DNA of 32,131 nt from an uncultured Aurantimicrobium sp. (GTDB taxonomy: Bacteria > Actinomycetota > Actinomycetes > Actinomycetales > Microbacteriaceae): assembly GCF_936931525.1 (NCBI RefSeq), contig NZ_CAKZII010000092.1, positions 1 to 32,131 on the forward strand, given 5' to 3'. Numbering within the stretch: the stretch's first letter is position 1; each line of letters opens with the position of its first letter. The translations under genes were made by a program, and so were the position numbers. The notes below the pieces were generated by a model, which did not search any database, was not told the DNA's origin, and saw only the letters and a list, made by a program, of their open reading frames with translations. Shown here piece after piece: positions 23,322 through 32,131 of the stretch.

Positions 23322-24716
23322 TTACTTCTTAGCCGCTGGCTTCTTTGCAGGAGCCTTCTTTGCTGCAGGCTTAGCTGCTGCCTTGGCAGGAGCTGCTGCA
23401 GGTGCTGGACGTGAAGCGAACTCTTCGAATGCTGCGCGAGGGTGCTCACGAGCTTCGAGGGAGACGATGTCGCGGCCAAGCCAGAAGTTGTTCCACCAGC
23501 CACCCACGACGCGGAACTTGCGCTCGAAGGAAGGCATAGCCAGACCGTGGTAGCCACGGTGTGCGAGCCAGGCGATGTAACCCTTGAGGGCAATCTTGCC
23601 GGACTGGAACACACCGATGTTGAGGCCGAGGCCTGCAACAGCACCGAGGTTCTTGTGGAAGTAGTCAGTGGGGCCTTCGCCGCGCAGGACTGCAACGATG
23701 TTGCGAGCCATGAGCTTGCCCTGACGAACAGCGTGCTGAGCGTTAGGAACGCAGTAACCGCCTACGCCGCCACCTGAAAGGTCGGGGCATGCGGTTGCGT
23801 CTCCAGCGCCCCAGGCGCCTTCGATAACTCCGTTGTCGCCCTCAACGCGCAGGTCTGCACGAACGCGCAGACGGCCACGCTCGTCGAGGGGGAAGTCGGT
23901 TGCGCGGAGCATGGGGTTAGCCATGACACCTGCAGTCCAGATGATGAGGTCAGACTCGAAGCTTTCACCGGTGGAGAGCTGGATGACACCGTTCTCTGCC
24001 GACTGGAGCTGAGTGTCGAGGTGAACCTGAGCACCACGCTCAGCAAGGTTCTTGAGAACCCAGTGGCTGGTTTCGAGGGAAACCTCAGGCATGATGCGAC
24101 CCATTGCCTCGATGAGGTGGAAGTGAGTGTCATCGAAGGTGAGCTCTGGGTAGTCCTTGATCAGGTCAGAGGCCAGTGAGCGAAGCTCGGCGAAAACTTC
24201 AATACCTGCGAAGCCACCACCCACGACGGTGACGGTGAGCAGACGGTCACGCTCAGGACCTGCAGGAAGCTGAGCTGCCTTGTCGAAGTTGGTGAGGATG
24301 CGGTCGCGGATCGCAACTGCTTCTTCGATGGTCTTCAGACCGATTGCATTGTCTGCAATGCCAGGGATGGGGAAGGTGCGAGAAACAGCACCAGCAGTGA
24401 AGATGACCTGGTCATACTGTTCTGCAAATTGCTTGCCCGCGTTGGGAACGATGGTTGCGGTCTTCTTCTTGTGGTCAATGCCAGCAACCTTGCCCGAAAT
24501 GATGCGGGTCTTCTTGAGGTGTGAGCGGTGACCGACAACAGCGTGACGTGCCTCGATGGAGCCAGCTGCAATTTCAGGCAGGAATGGCTGGTAGGTCATG
24601 TAGGGCAGTGGGTCAACAATGGTGACCTCTGCTTCTCCGTTACGGAGCAGTTTTTCGAGCTTCCACGCGGTATAAAAACCTGCGTAACCAGCACCGACAA
24701 TAAGAATCTTGGGCAC
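23322..24716 (-). CDS. ndh: Type II NADH dehydrogenase (NDH-2) with Lys/Ala/Pro C-terminal tail
   Basis: A 464-aa non-proton-pumping NADH:quinone oxidoreductase of the respiratory chain. The FAD site GAGYAGF is at residues 8-14, the NADH site is VVGGGFAGIEVFAEL near residue 165, and the second FAD block WGAGDATACPD is near residue 300. The C-terminal region with KGYIAWLAHRGYHGL and WWNNFWLGRDIVSLE is the membrane-associating part. Residues 436-464 form a low-complexity tail made only of Ala, Lys and Pro apart from its first Arg, not usual for NDH-2 and resembling histone H1-like tails. The GTG at 24716 is chosen because it begins just before the FAD strand, with GGAG ten bases upstream; a longer reading would overlap the subtilase gene. 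Confidence 0.9.
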   Translation of the reverse strand: MPKILIVGAGYAGFYTAWKLEKLLRNGEAEVTIVDPLPYMTYQPFLPEIAAGSIEARHAVVGHRSHLKKTRIISGKVAGIDHKKKTATIVPNAGKQFAEQYDQVIFTAGAVSRTFPIPGIADNAIGLKTIEEAVAIRDRILTNFDKAAQLPAGPERDRLLTVTVVGGGFAGIEVFAELRSLASDLIKDYPELTFDDTHFHLIEAMGRIMPEVSLETSHWVLKNLAERGAQVHLDTQLQSAENGVIQLSTGESFESDLIIWTAGVMANPMLRATDFPLDERGRLRVRADLRVEGDNGVIEGAWGAGDATACPDLSGGGVGGYCVPNAQHAVRQGKLMARNIVAVLRGEGPTDYFHKNLGAVAGLGLNIGVFQSGKIALKGYIAWLAHRGYHGLAMPSFERKFRVVGGWWNNFWLGRDIVSLEAREHPRAAFEEFASRPAPAAAPAKAAAKPAAKKAPAKKPAAKK

Positions 24717-24747
24717 AGTAATACGTCTCCAGCTAGACAAAGTGGGG

Positions 24748-26019
24748 TTAGGGCGTCTCGTCTGTTTCGTGGAGGGAACTTTCACGCGGAACAACAGGAC
24801 GAAGTCTTCGAGCAACAACGATGTACCCGATAACTACAATCGTACCGAATCCAGCGAAAAACAGTAACGGAACACCCACCGTGGTCAGCTGATACAGGGT
24901 TGGAAGTCCCGGAATATTCCCGCTATCGAAAGGTAGGGGCGCTGGGGTGGGTGCCGAAGTGTCCCAGGGTTCTGCAGTGTTGGTCGAACTTCCACGGCGG
25001 TACAGCTTGATCCACTCGGCCAGAGTGCCCAATGGGTTCACCTTCACGAGAGGAACTTCCGCCGTGACAGCGGCATACGCGTTGATCTTGCCGTAGCCAT
25101 AAATGGGGCTGGGGACGTCACCAACCGGGGTTGCCGTGGAGATGATGCGGTTGATCACATTGTTGGCATCTAGCTCTGGGTGCGAGGCACGAACAAGTGC
25201 CACCAGACCTGCCACAATCGGCGTCGCACCACTCGAGCCTGACCACTTCATATAGGCGCCACCCGGAGCAACGCCCACGAGTGCTTCACTGGGAGCAGAG
25301 ACACCAATGGTGATTCCTTGACTGGATGCGTCATAGCTGGCTTCACCATTGACGTCGAGGCCAGCAACGGTGAGCACACCCGGAATAGTGGCCGGAGCAC
25401 CGACTTCGTTCGTTCCGGTGCCACGGTTACCGGCTGCCGCCACAATGACCACATCGTGGTCAAAGGCATACATAAAGGCTTCATCCCAGCTGGTGGGCCA
25501 TTCCAAGCTGTTGCGGGTCAGTGACATATTGATCACTTTCGCGCCCTGATCCACAGACCAGATAATGGCGTTGGCAATTTGCTCATCTGAAGGGATCTCG
25601 GTTTCAACACCGAAGGCCACTGAAGCTGACAGCAATTGCGCCTGTGGCGCAGTTCCAATCACGCCGTTGTTGCCACCGGTGCCACGGCCAGCAAGAACAG
25701 ACGCGACGAGCGTGCCGTGATCAGGAGACTCCCCCACCGGGGTGCGGCCATCGGGAGAACCAATCCCCGAAAAGTCTGCCCCGCCCACAACAGCAGCATT
25801 GATATCGGGGGCGTAGCCAATTCCAGAGTCAATAACAGAGACCAGAACACCGTCGCCTTGGGTCACATCCCAGGCTTGATAGAAGTTGTAATCCCCGAGC
25901 CAGTATTCAAGATCGCGAATGTAGTCAGCGCGTGCAGGGGTTGCCGAGAAGACCGCCAACAAGGTGACGGCAAGAACGGAAAGTGAGGCTAAGCCGCGTC
26001 GTAGTCGATGCACTGACAC
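24748..26019 (-). CDS. Membrane-anchored subtilisin-like serine protease (S8, mycosin-like)
   Basis: A 423-aa exported subtilase. A signal peptide (residues 1-31, ending ATPARA) precedes the catalytic domain, with Asp64 (VIDSG), His101 (DHGT), the oxyanion Asn198 (AAGN) and Ser263 in GSSGATP, where most subtilases have GTSMAAP. A Pro/Thr-rich linker (TSAPTPAPLP) is followed by a C-terminal membrane segment (about residues 384-404) and a basic cytoplasmic tail, the layout of mycobacterial MycP mycosins. No ESX/type VII genes are seen here, so a mycosin role is not supported. It starts inside the end of the DUF501 gene (GTG at 26019 or 26013), implying coupling. Its substrate is unknown. Confidence 0.87.
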   Translation of the reverse strand: MSVHRLRRGLASLSVLAVTLLAVFSATPARADYIRDLEYWLGDYNFYQAWDVTQGDGVLVSVIDSGIGYAPDINAAVVGGADFSGIGSPDGRTPVGESPDHGTLVASVLAGRGTGGNNGVIGTAPQAQLLSASVAFGVETEIPSDEQIANAIIWSVDQGAKVINMSLTRNSLEWPTSWDEAFMYAFDHDVVIVAAAGNRGTGTNEVGAPATIPGVLTVAGLDVNGEASYDASSQGITIGVSAPSEALVGVAPGGAYMKWSGSSGATPIVAGLVALVRASHPELDANNVINRIISTATPVGDVPSPIYGYGKINAYAAVTAEVPLVKVNPLGTLAEWIKLYRRGSSTNTAEPWDTSAPTPAPLPFDSGNIPGLPTLYQLTTVGVPLLFFAGFGTIVVIGYIVVARRLRPVVPRESSLHETDETP

Positions 26020-26501
26020 ACCTCAGGTGACCACGATGAACGCGCCAACGCCAAGTCACCGATGGGGTTCACGCCAGGACCAGCTGCCAAGGAGTGGCCG
26101 GCGAGAGCGTGAAGGCACTTCACACGCACCGGCATGCCACCGGCAGAAATGCCATCCAGCTCAGGAACGACAGCTACGGATTCACGGTCGGCAATGAACT
26201 GCTCATGAGCAACGAGGTACTGCTTCTGCATGTCTTCGTCGGCGTTCAAGATATCTGTGAACTCAGCCATCACCTGGGTTGCTTCCAAGTCCGACATGGC
26301 AATGGTGGCTGCCGGGTGAGTCAAGTAATAGAAAGTGGGGAACGGAGTTCCATCCGACAACCTGGGCGCGGTCGCGACCACTGTCGGAGCACCACAGACA
26401 CAGCGGGCAGGAATACCAATAACGTCGCGCGCGGGTCGACCAAGCTGCGCCGACACAATGCGAATGTCGTCGTCGGTAGCGGGGTCAAATGGCGGGCGCA
26501 T
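25989..26501 (-). CDS. DUF501 protein
   Basis: A 170-aa cytoplasmic protein of the DUF501 family, found after ftsB/divIC near enolase in most actinobacteria. Conserved parts are ARCVCGAPTV (Cys34, Cys36), FPTFYYLTHP, VKCLHALAGHSLAAG (Cys129, His131, His136) and the C-terminal VCQCIDYD (Cys162, Cys164). The Cys/His cluster could bind a metal, though this has not been shown to my knowledge. It follows the ftsB gene by 11 bp and overlaps the subtilase start by about 30 bases. Function unknown. Confidence 0.88.
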   Translation of the reverse strand: MRPPFDPATDDDIRIVSAQLGRPARDVIGIPARCVCGAPTVVATAPRLSDGTPFPTFYYLTHPAATIAMSDLEATQVMAEFTDILNADEDMQKQYLVAHEQFIADRESVAVVPELDGISAGGMPVRVKCLHALAGHSLAAGPGVNPIGDLALARSSWSPEVCQCIDYDAA

Positions 26502-26512
26502 AGAGAACTTTC

Positions 26513-27004
26513 TTAGGGGGTGGGCTGCACTTGCTCAGGTGTGGGCGTTCCCAAACCGGCAATGAGGAAAGATTTGAGCAAGCCAGAGACCCAGTCTGTG
26601 CTGGTGTCCTGCAAGGAAGCTGTGGCTTTCTCACGCTTGAGGTCATCGATGGTGGCGTCGTTGATAACCAAGTAGCTAATCTCACCTGGCATGACGTAAT
26701 ACAAACGGTCACGGGCTTGGGCGCGAACATAGGCTGGGTCATCCCAGCGAGCACGCTGCTTCTCCAGATCCGTGATCTGGGTTTGGCGCAGGTCTGCTTC
26801 TGCCTGGAGGTCGGCAATAACCTGACGCTGCTCAATCAAGATCTTGAGCTGAGGGGCGAGCACAAGCACACCCAGCAGGGTGAGACTCATGATCAAGATA
26901 GAAAAGCCCGACAGACGAATGCTGCCGAGCCAGACGCCCGCCTTCGTGGTTCCGGTGACTAATGCCACCGGAACCTTACGAACGCGAACGTTTTTCTGAG
27001 CCAT
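26513..27004 (-). CDS. ftsB: Septum formation initiator FtsB/DivIC
   Basis: A 163-aa bitopic division protein. It has a basic cytoplasmic N-terminus, a membrane segment (about residues 33-50), a coiled coil outside the membrane (about 56-86) and the conserved block WDDPAYVRAQARDRLYYVMP. FtsB-type proteins join FtsL and FtsQ in the divisome and help activate septal wall synthesis. The gene lies 17 bp after enolase, a conserved actinobacterial arrangement, and reads into DUF501. The C-terminal ~50 residues are variable and end in a Thr/Pro-rich stretch. Confidence 0.88.
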   Translation of the reverse strand: MAQKNVRVRKVPVALVTGTTKAGVWLGSIRLSGFSILIMSLTLLGVLVLAPQLKILIEQRQVIADLQAEADLRQTQITDLEKQRARWDDPAYVRAQARDRLYYVMPGEISYLVINDATIDDLKREKATASLQDTSTDWVSGLLKSFLIAGLGTPTPEQVQPTP

Positions 27005-27021
27005 GAAGGGCCGTTAGTGCC

Positions 27022-29669
<2,648 letters not shown>

Positions 29670-29673
29670 ATGA

Positions 29674-30855
29674 CTATCGTTTCATGTCTCTGTGCTGAAA
29701 CTTACGAATTCCCAAGAAAGAGAGCCCAGCCGTGAGCATAATGATTCCGAGCAGAGCGGGGAGTGAGGAAGTAGACCCTGTCGCTACCAACTGATTTGGC
29801 ACAACAGCTGAGCCGGTGGGCGTTGGCGTTGGCGTTGGGACAACGTAAGGGGATGTACCAACTAATGCATACGTGTTGGGGTTAGCTCCTGAAATGACAC
29901 GCGAACTATCGATATTGACGCTGACGCCTTGATTCCCGAAACCGTTGAGCGAAGTAAGTTGTGTTGACACATTCGCTGGAATTGGTTGTTCAAAAAGTGT
30001 GACTGAAGAGTTTGAACTTACATTAACGTTGCCGGAGCCCCAACTTCCGATGTAAAGCACTCCGTGATCGTCCAGATCAATTCCGCACGGGTTTTGAACG
30101 TCAGCTCCAGCAACAACCCGAGTGAAAGTGTCTGCCGGTGCAAGCACACCGAAAATCGTACGTGTTGTGACGGGCATCGCATACACCCCTGTTGCGCCGA
30201 ACATGACGCTGAGATACAGCGCATCGTTTGTGTCCAGAGCCACATCAGCTAGAAAGTCAGAGGTAAAAGCAGAACCCGCGGAGACAGCGACTGGTGTATT
30301 TGCGGTTACGAGTTGTCCGTGAAGAGTGCCGGTAACCACAGGCAACACGAATAGGCCTGAACTGGAAGCCCCATATAAGTTACCCGCAGAATCAAAATCA
30401 ATTCCTCTGTCAACAAACGATGAAGTGACAGTGGTGAGAGTATTCGCAGGGACCGCTACCCCAAAAACTGTAACTGAGGTCGGACTTAGTGCCTTAAGCG
30501 CCCCTGCCTGAGCGGTCATCACGAGTGATCCGCTGAGAGTATCTATCGCCAAGCCATAGATTCCGGCCACTGACGAAAGCACCGATTTCTGGCCTGCAAC
30601 TACTTGAACACCGAAAAGAGTTCCGGTTGAAGTAGGGACCACGGCCAGTTCACCCCGGTTGTTATCCGCAATAAAAATATTTCCAGACGAATCCTGCACA
30701 ATTCCAATTGGATAATCAATATTTGCAATGACCTGGGCAGTTGGACTTGCCGTCGCAGATACAGTGCCGAGCACAATAAATGTCATAGAAAGCAGTGCCG
30801 TCATGACTGAACGCCACCATTTTTTTTGCACAGGCAAAAGCATCAGTGGTGTCAT
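29674..30855 (-). CDS. Secreted repeat protein, beta-propeller-like, with possible sortase anchor
   Basis: A 393-aa protein of no named family that I recognise. A signal peptide (residues 1-37, ending SATAS) precedes five to six imperfect repeats of about 55-60 residues. Each has an NHL-like strand pattern GIxxDxxGxLY/IxxS followed by a distinctive block such as TGTLFGV, SVTVFGVAVPAN, TGTLHGQLVTAN, TRTIFGVLAPAD or SVTLFEQPIPAN. A PTPTPTPTG linker leads to LVATG (residues 356-360), a hydrophobic segment and a basic tail, the order of a cell-wall sorting signal in a non-canonical LPxTG form. The DNA is visibly more AT-rich than its neighbours. The ATG at 30855 is favoured because TAGCCT ends six bases upstream. 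Function unknown; perhaps surface binding. Confidence 0.7.
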   Translation of the reverse strand: MTPLMLLPVQKKWWRSVMTALLSMTFIVLGTVSATASPTAQVIANIDYPIGIVQDSSGNIFIADNNRGELAVVPTSTGTLFGVQVVAGQKSVLSSVAGIYGLAIDTLSGSLVMTAQAGALKALSPTSVTVFGVAVPANTLTTVTSSFVDRGIDFDSAGNLYGASSSGLFVLPVVTGTLHGQLVTANTPVAVSAGSAFTSDFLADVALDTNDALYLSVMFGATGVYAMPVTTRTIFGVLAPADTFTRVVAGADVQNPCGIDLDDHGVLYIGSWGSGNVNVSSNSSVTLFEQPIPANVSTQLTSLNGFGNQGVSVNIDSSRVISGANPNTYALVGTSPYVVPTPTPTPTGSAVVPNQLVATGSTSSLPALLGIIMLTAGLSFLGIRKFQHRDMKR

Positions 30856-30861
30856 GTACTC

Positions 30862-30867
30862 AGGCTA
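30862..30867 (-). promoter_or_regulatory. -10 element TAGCCT, leaderless start of the repeat protein
   Basis: TAGCCT ends six bases before the ATG at 30855 and no ribosome binding site is present. This decides the start among several nearby in-frame ATGs. Confidence 0.45.
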
Positions 30868-30885
30868 ACATTCATCAGAAAAAGC

Positions 30886-31566
30886 TTATTTCTCTGCTTC
30901 TCGAATGTCTTCCTGCAGTTCACGCAGCCGCACACGCAGTGCTTTCTCAGCATCGATGCCTTGTTCACGTGCTGAAGAGACGATGCTCAGCAGAATGCTG
31001 CCCACCTCATCCTCATCTGCCCAGATGGGTGGGTCAGGAAGGTGTTGCTTCTCCAAGCCCACCTTCTCTGCCTTGCCCAGAAGTTTCTCGGCGAGCGCGA
31101 GGGCAGGCATGGACTGAGGAATACCGTCCAGGGTGGAGGTTCTGCCGGGCTTTTCTTGCTTCTTGAGGTCATCCCACACAGCCATGACGTCATCAGCGGT
31201 TTCGAGTTTCTTTTCGCCAAAGACGTGCGGGTGACGGCCCACCATCTTGGCGGTCATGTGAGCGGCGACATCTTGGATGTCGAATTCTTCACCAGGGGTG
31301 TTCGAAGCGAGGTCGGCGTGGAAGATGACTTGATAGAGCACATCCCCGAGCTCTTCGATCATCTCGTCGCGGTCACCTGACTCAATGGCATCGATGAGCT
31401 CATAGGTTTCTTCAACCAAGTACTTGATCAGCGACTCGTGAGTCTGCTCGGCATCCCAGGGGCATCCGCCGGGGGCACGAAGTTTTGCCATCACCATGAC
31501 GAGCTCGTCGAGCTTGGTGGCAGGTTGTTGGTCCTCAGGAAGTGAGGAGAAGATGGGGCTGGTCAT
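30886..31566 (-). CDS. mazG: MazG nucleoside triphosphate pyrophosphohydrolase
   Basis: A 226-aa MazG-family house-cleaning enzyme that hydrolyses (d)NTPs to monophosphates and pyrophosphate. The family signature CPWDAEQTHESL is at residues 35-46, followed by the EExxE...ExxD metal site: Glu52, Glu53, Glu56, then Glu72 and Asp75 in EELGDVLYQV. KMVGRHPHVFG is the second conserved block. Only one complete MazG domain is present, as in other actinobacteria, rather than the two of E. coli MazG. The ATG at 31566 is chosen for its GGAGGG site six bases upstream; a longer reading would run into the PEP carboxykinase gene. mazG close to eno is a known actinobacterial order, here interrupted by hisS and the repeat protein. 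Confidence 0.93.
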   Translation of the reverse strand: MTSPIFSSLPEDQQPATKLDELVMVMAKLRAPGGCPWDAEQTHESLIKYLVEETYELIDAIESGDRDEMIEELGDVLYQVIFHADLASNTPGEEFDIQDVAAHMTAKMVGRHPHVFGEKKLETADDVMAVWDDLKKQEKPGRTSTLDGIPQSMPALALAEKLLGKAEKVGLEKQHLPDPPIWADEDEVGSILLSIVSSAREQGIDAEKALRVRLRELQEDIREAEK

Positions 31567-31635
31567 CAGTTTCCCTCCAGATGTACAGCCCCATCCTCTC
31601 ACCGAGACTGAGAGACACAGGCCCGGTTCACTCGT

Positions 31636-31653
31636 CCGACAATAAATTGTCGG
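31636..31653. repeat. 18-bp inverted repeat between pckG and mazG
   Basis: CCGACAAT-AA-ATTGTCGG has perfect 8-bp arms and a 2-base centre. It lies 17 bases after the PEP carboxykinase stop and 70 bases before mazG. There is no T run behind it, so it could be a weak terminator or a protein-binding site. Confidence 0.4.
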
Positions 31654-31669
31654 TATTGGCTCAGTTGTT

Positions 31670-32131
31670 CTACGTGGTGAGACGTCCTCGTAGCTGAGCC
31701 AGTTCATTGGTAAGCGCCATTGGAACGCGGTCACCAAACTTGTCGAAGTACTCCTCAGTGAGGTCGCACTCTGCAGTCCACATGTTGCGGTCTACGTGGA
31801 AAAGCTTCTCCATTGCCTCGTCTGTGACATCGAGACCTTCGAGGTTGAAAGTGCCAGCGGCAGGAACGCGACCCATGGGAGCGTTCTCGGTAGCAACGTC
31901 GCCATCTACGCGGCGAGCAATCCACTCGAGAACACGGGAGTTCTCACCGAAGCCAGGCCACAGGAATGAGCCGTCTGCATCCTTGCGGAACCAGTTGACC
32001 TGGAAGATGGCAGGAGCCTTGTCGCCGAGAGTCTTACCAATCTCGAGCCAGTGACCCCAGTAGTCAGCCATGTTGTAGCCACAGAAGGGAAGCATGGCGA
32101 AGGGGTCGCGGCGCAGGTCGCCCACGGTTCC
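31670..32131 (-). CDS. pckG: Phosphoenolpyruvate carboxykinase (GTP), 3' part only
   Basis: The last 153 codons of a GTP-dependent PEP carboxykinase, which makes phosphoenolpyruvate from oxaloacetate in gluconeogenesis. Recognisable C-terminal blocks are MLPFCGYNMADYWGHWL, FQVNWFRKD, LWPGFGENSRVLEWI and RRVDG, all typical of the GTP-type (not the ATP-type) enzyme. The frame remains open to the end of the window, so the start, nucleotide-binding motifs and catalytic residues are outside. It lies 103 bp upstream of mazG on the same strand. Confidence 0.93.
   Translation of the reverse strand, partial: GTVGDLRRDPFAMLPFCGYNMADYWGHWLEIGKTLGDKAPAIFQVNWFRKDADGSFLWPGFGENSRVLEWIARRVDGDVATENAPMGRVPAAGTFNLEGLDVTDEAMEKLFHVDRNMWTAECDLTEEYFDKFGDRVPMALTNELAQLRGRLTT

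Overview
The window reads as a chromosomal segment of an actinobacterium, most likely Microbacteriaceae and possibly one of the small-genome freshwater lineages. This is inferred from moderate-to-high GC, very short intergenic gaps, and actinobacterial gene neighbourhoods: uppS next to hemolysin III, DUF4307 next to greA, and enolase-ftsB-DUF501 near mazG. No species can be named from the sequence alone.

Region 1 (1-861) is the 3' part of a HAD-IIA phosphatase gene. It runs convergently into region 2 (865-11205), the most notable part of the window. There ten genes lie on the minus strand: an IclR regulator, a cytochrome P450, an ATP-grasp (PEP-synthase N-terminal-like) subunit, a phosphohistidine (PEP-synthase central/C-terminal-like) subunit, an HD phosphohydrolase, an SDR alcohol dehydrogenase, a [2Fe-2S] ferredoxin, a ferredoxin reductase, a second HD phosphohydrolase and an aldehyde dehydrogenase. 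This set matches the cre pathway described for 4-cresol catabolism in Corynebacterium glutamicum. In that pathway CreHI phosphorylates the phenol hydroxyl, the class I P450 system CreJEF oxidises the methyl group of the phosphorylated substrate, dehydrogenases finish the oxidation to the carboxylate, and CreD removes the phosphate. A perfect 17-bp palindrome lies in front of the P450 gene, and an inverted repeat built from the same hexamer lies just behind the stop of the upstream prepilin peptidase gene, in front of the iclR gene. These are good operator candidates. The duplicated HD phosphohydrolase is an extra feature.

Region 3 (11260-20591) is housekeeping: a prepilin peptidase, PIN-PhoH ATPase, a Z-prenyl diphosphate synthase diverging from a hemolysin III membrane protein, a solitary TipAS-like protein with a small membrane protein, DUF4307, GreA, threonine ammonia-lyase, the LemA-HtpX pair and an MFS carrier. 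Region 4 (20705-23257) has an amylosucrase-type GH13 enzyme, a small HtaA-domain protein without a signal peptide, and a tRNA with anticodon UAA but a short variable loop.

Region 5 (23322-32131) is entirely on the minus strand: a type II NADH dehydrogenase with a Lys/Ala/Pro tail, a membrane-anchored subtilase, DUF501, FtsB/DivIC, enolase, HisS, a secreted repeat (beta-propeller-like) protein with a possible sortase signal, MazG, and the 3' part of GTP-type PEP carboxykinase, whose start is outside the window.

Several genes without a ribosome binding site have a TANNNT hexamer ending six or seven bases before the start codon, which suggests leaderless mRNAs. Start codons were chosen from Shine-Dalgarno spacing or this leaderless pattern where possible. 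No stretch longer than about 300 bases lacks a gene. No CRISPR array, insertion sequence or rRNA was seen.
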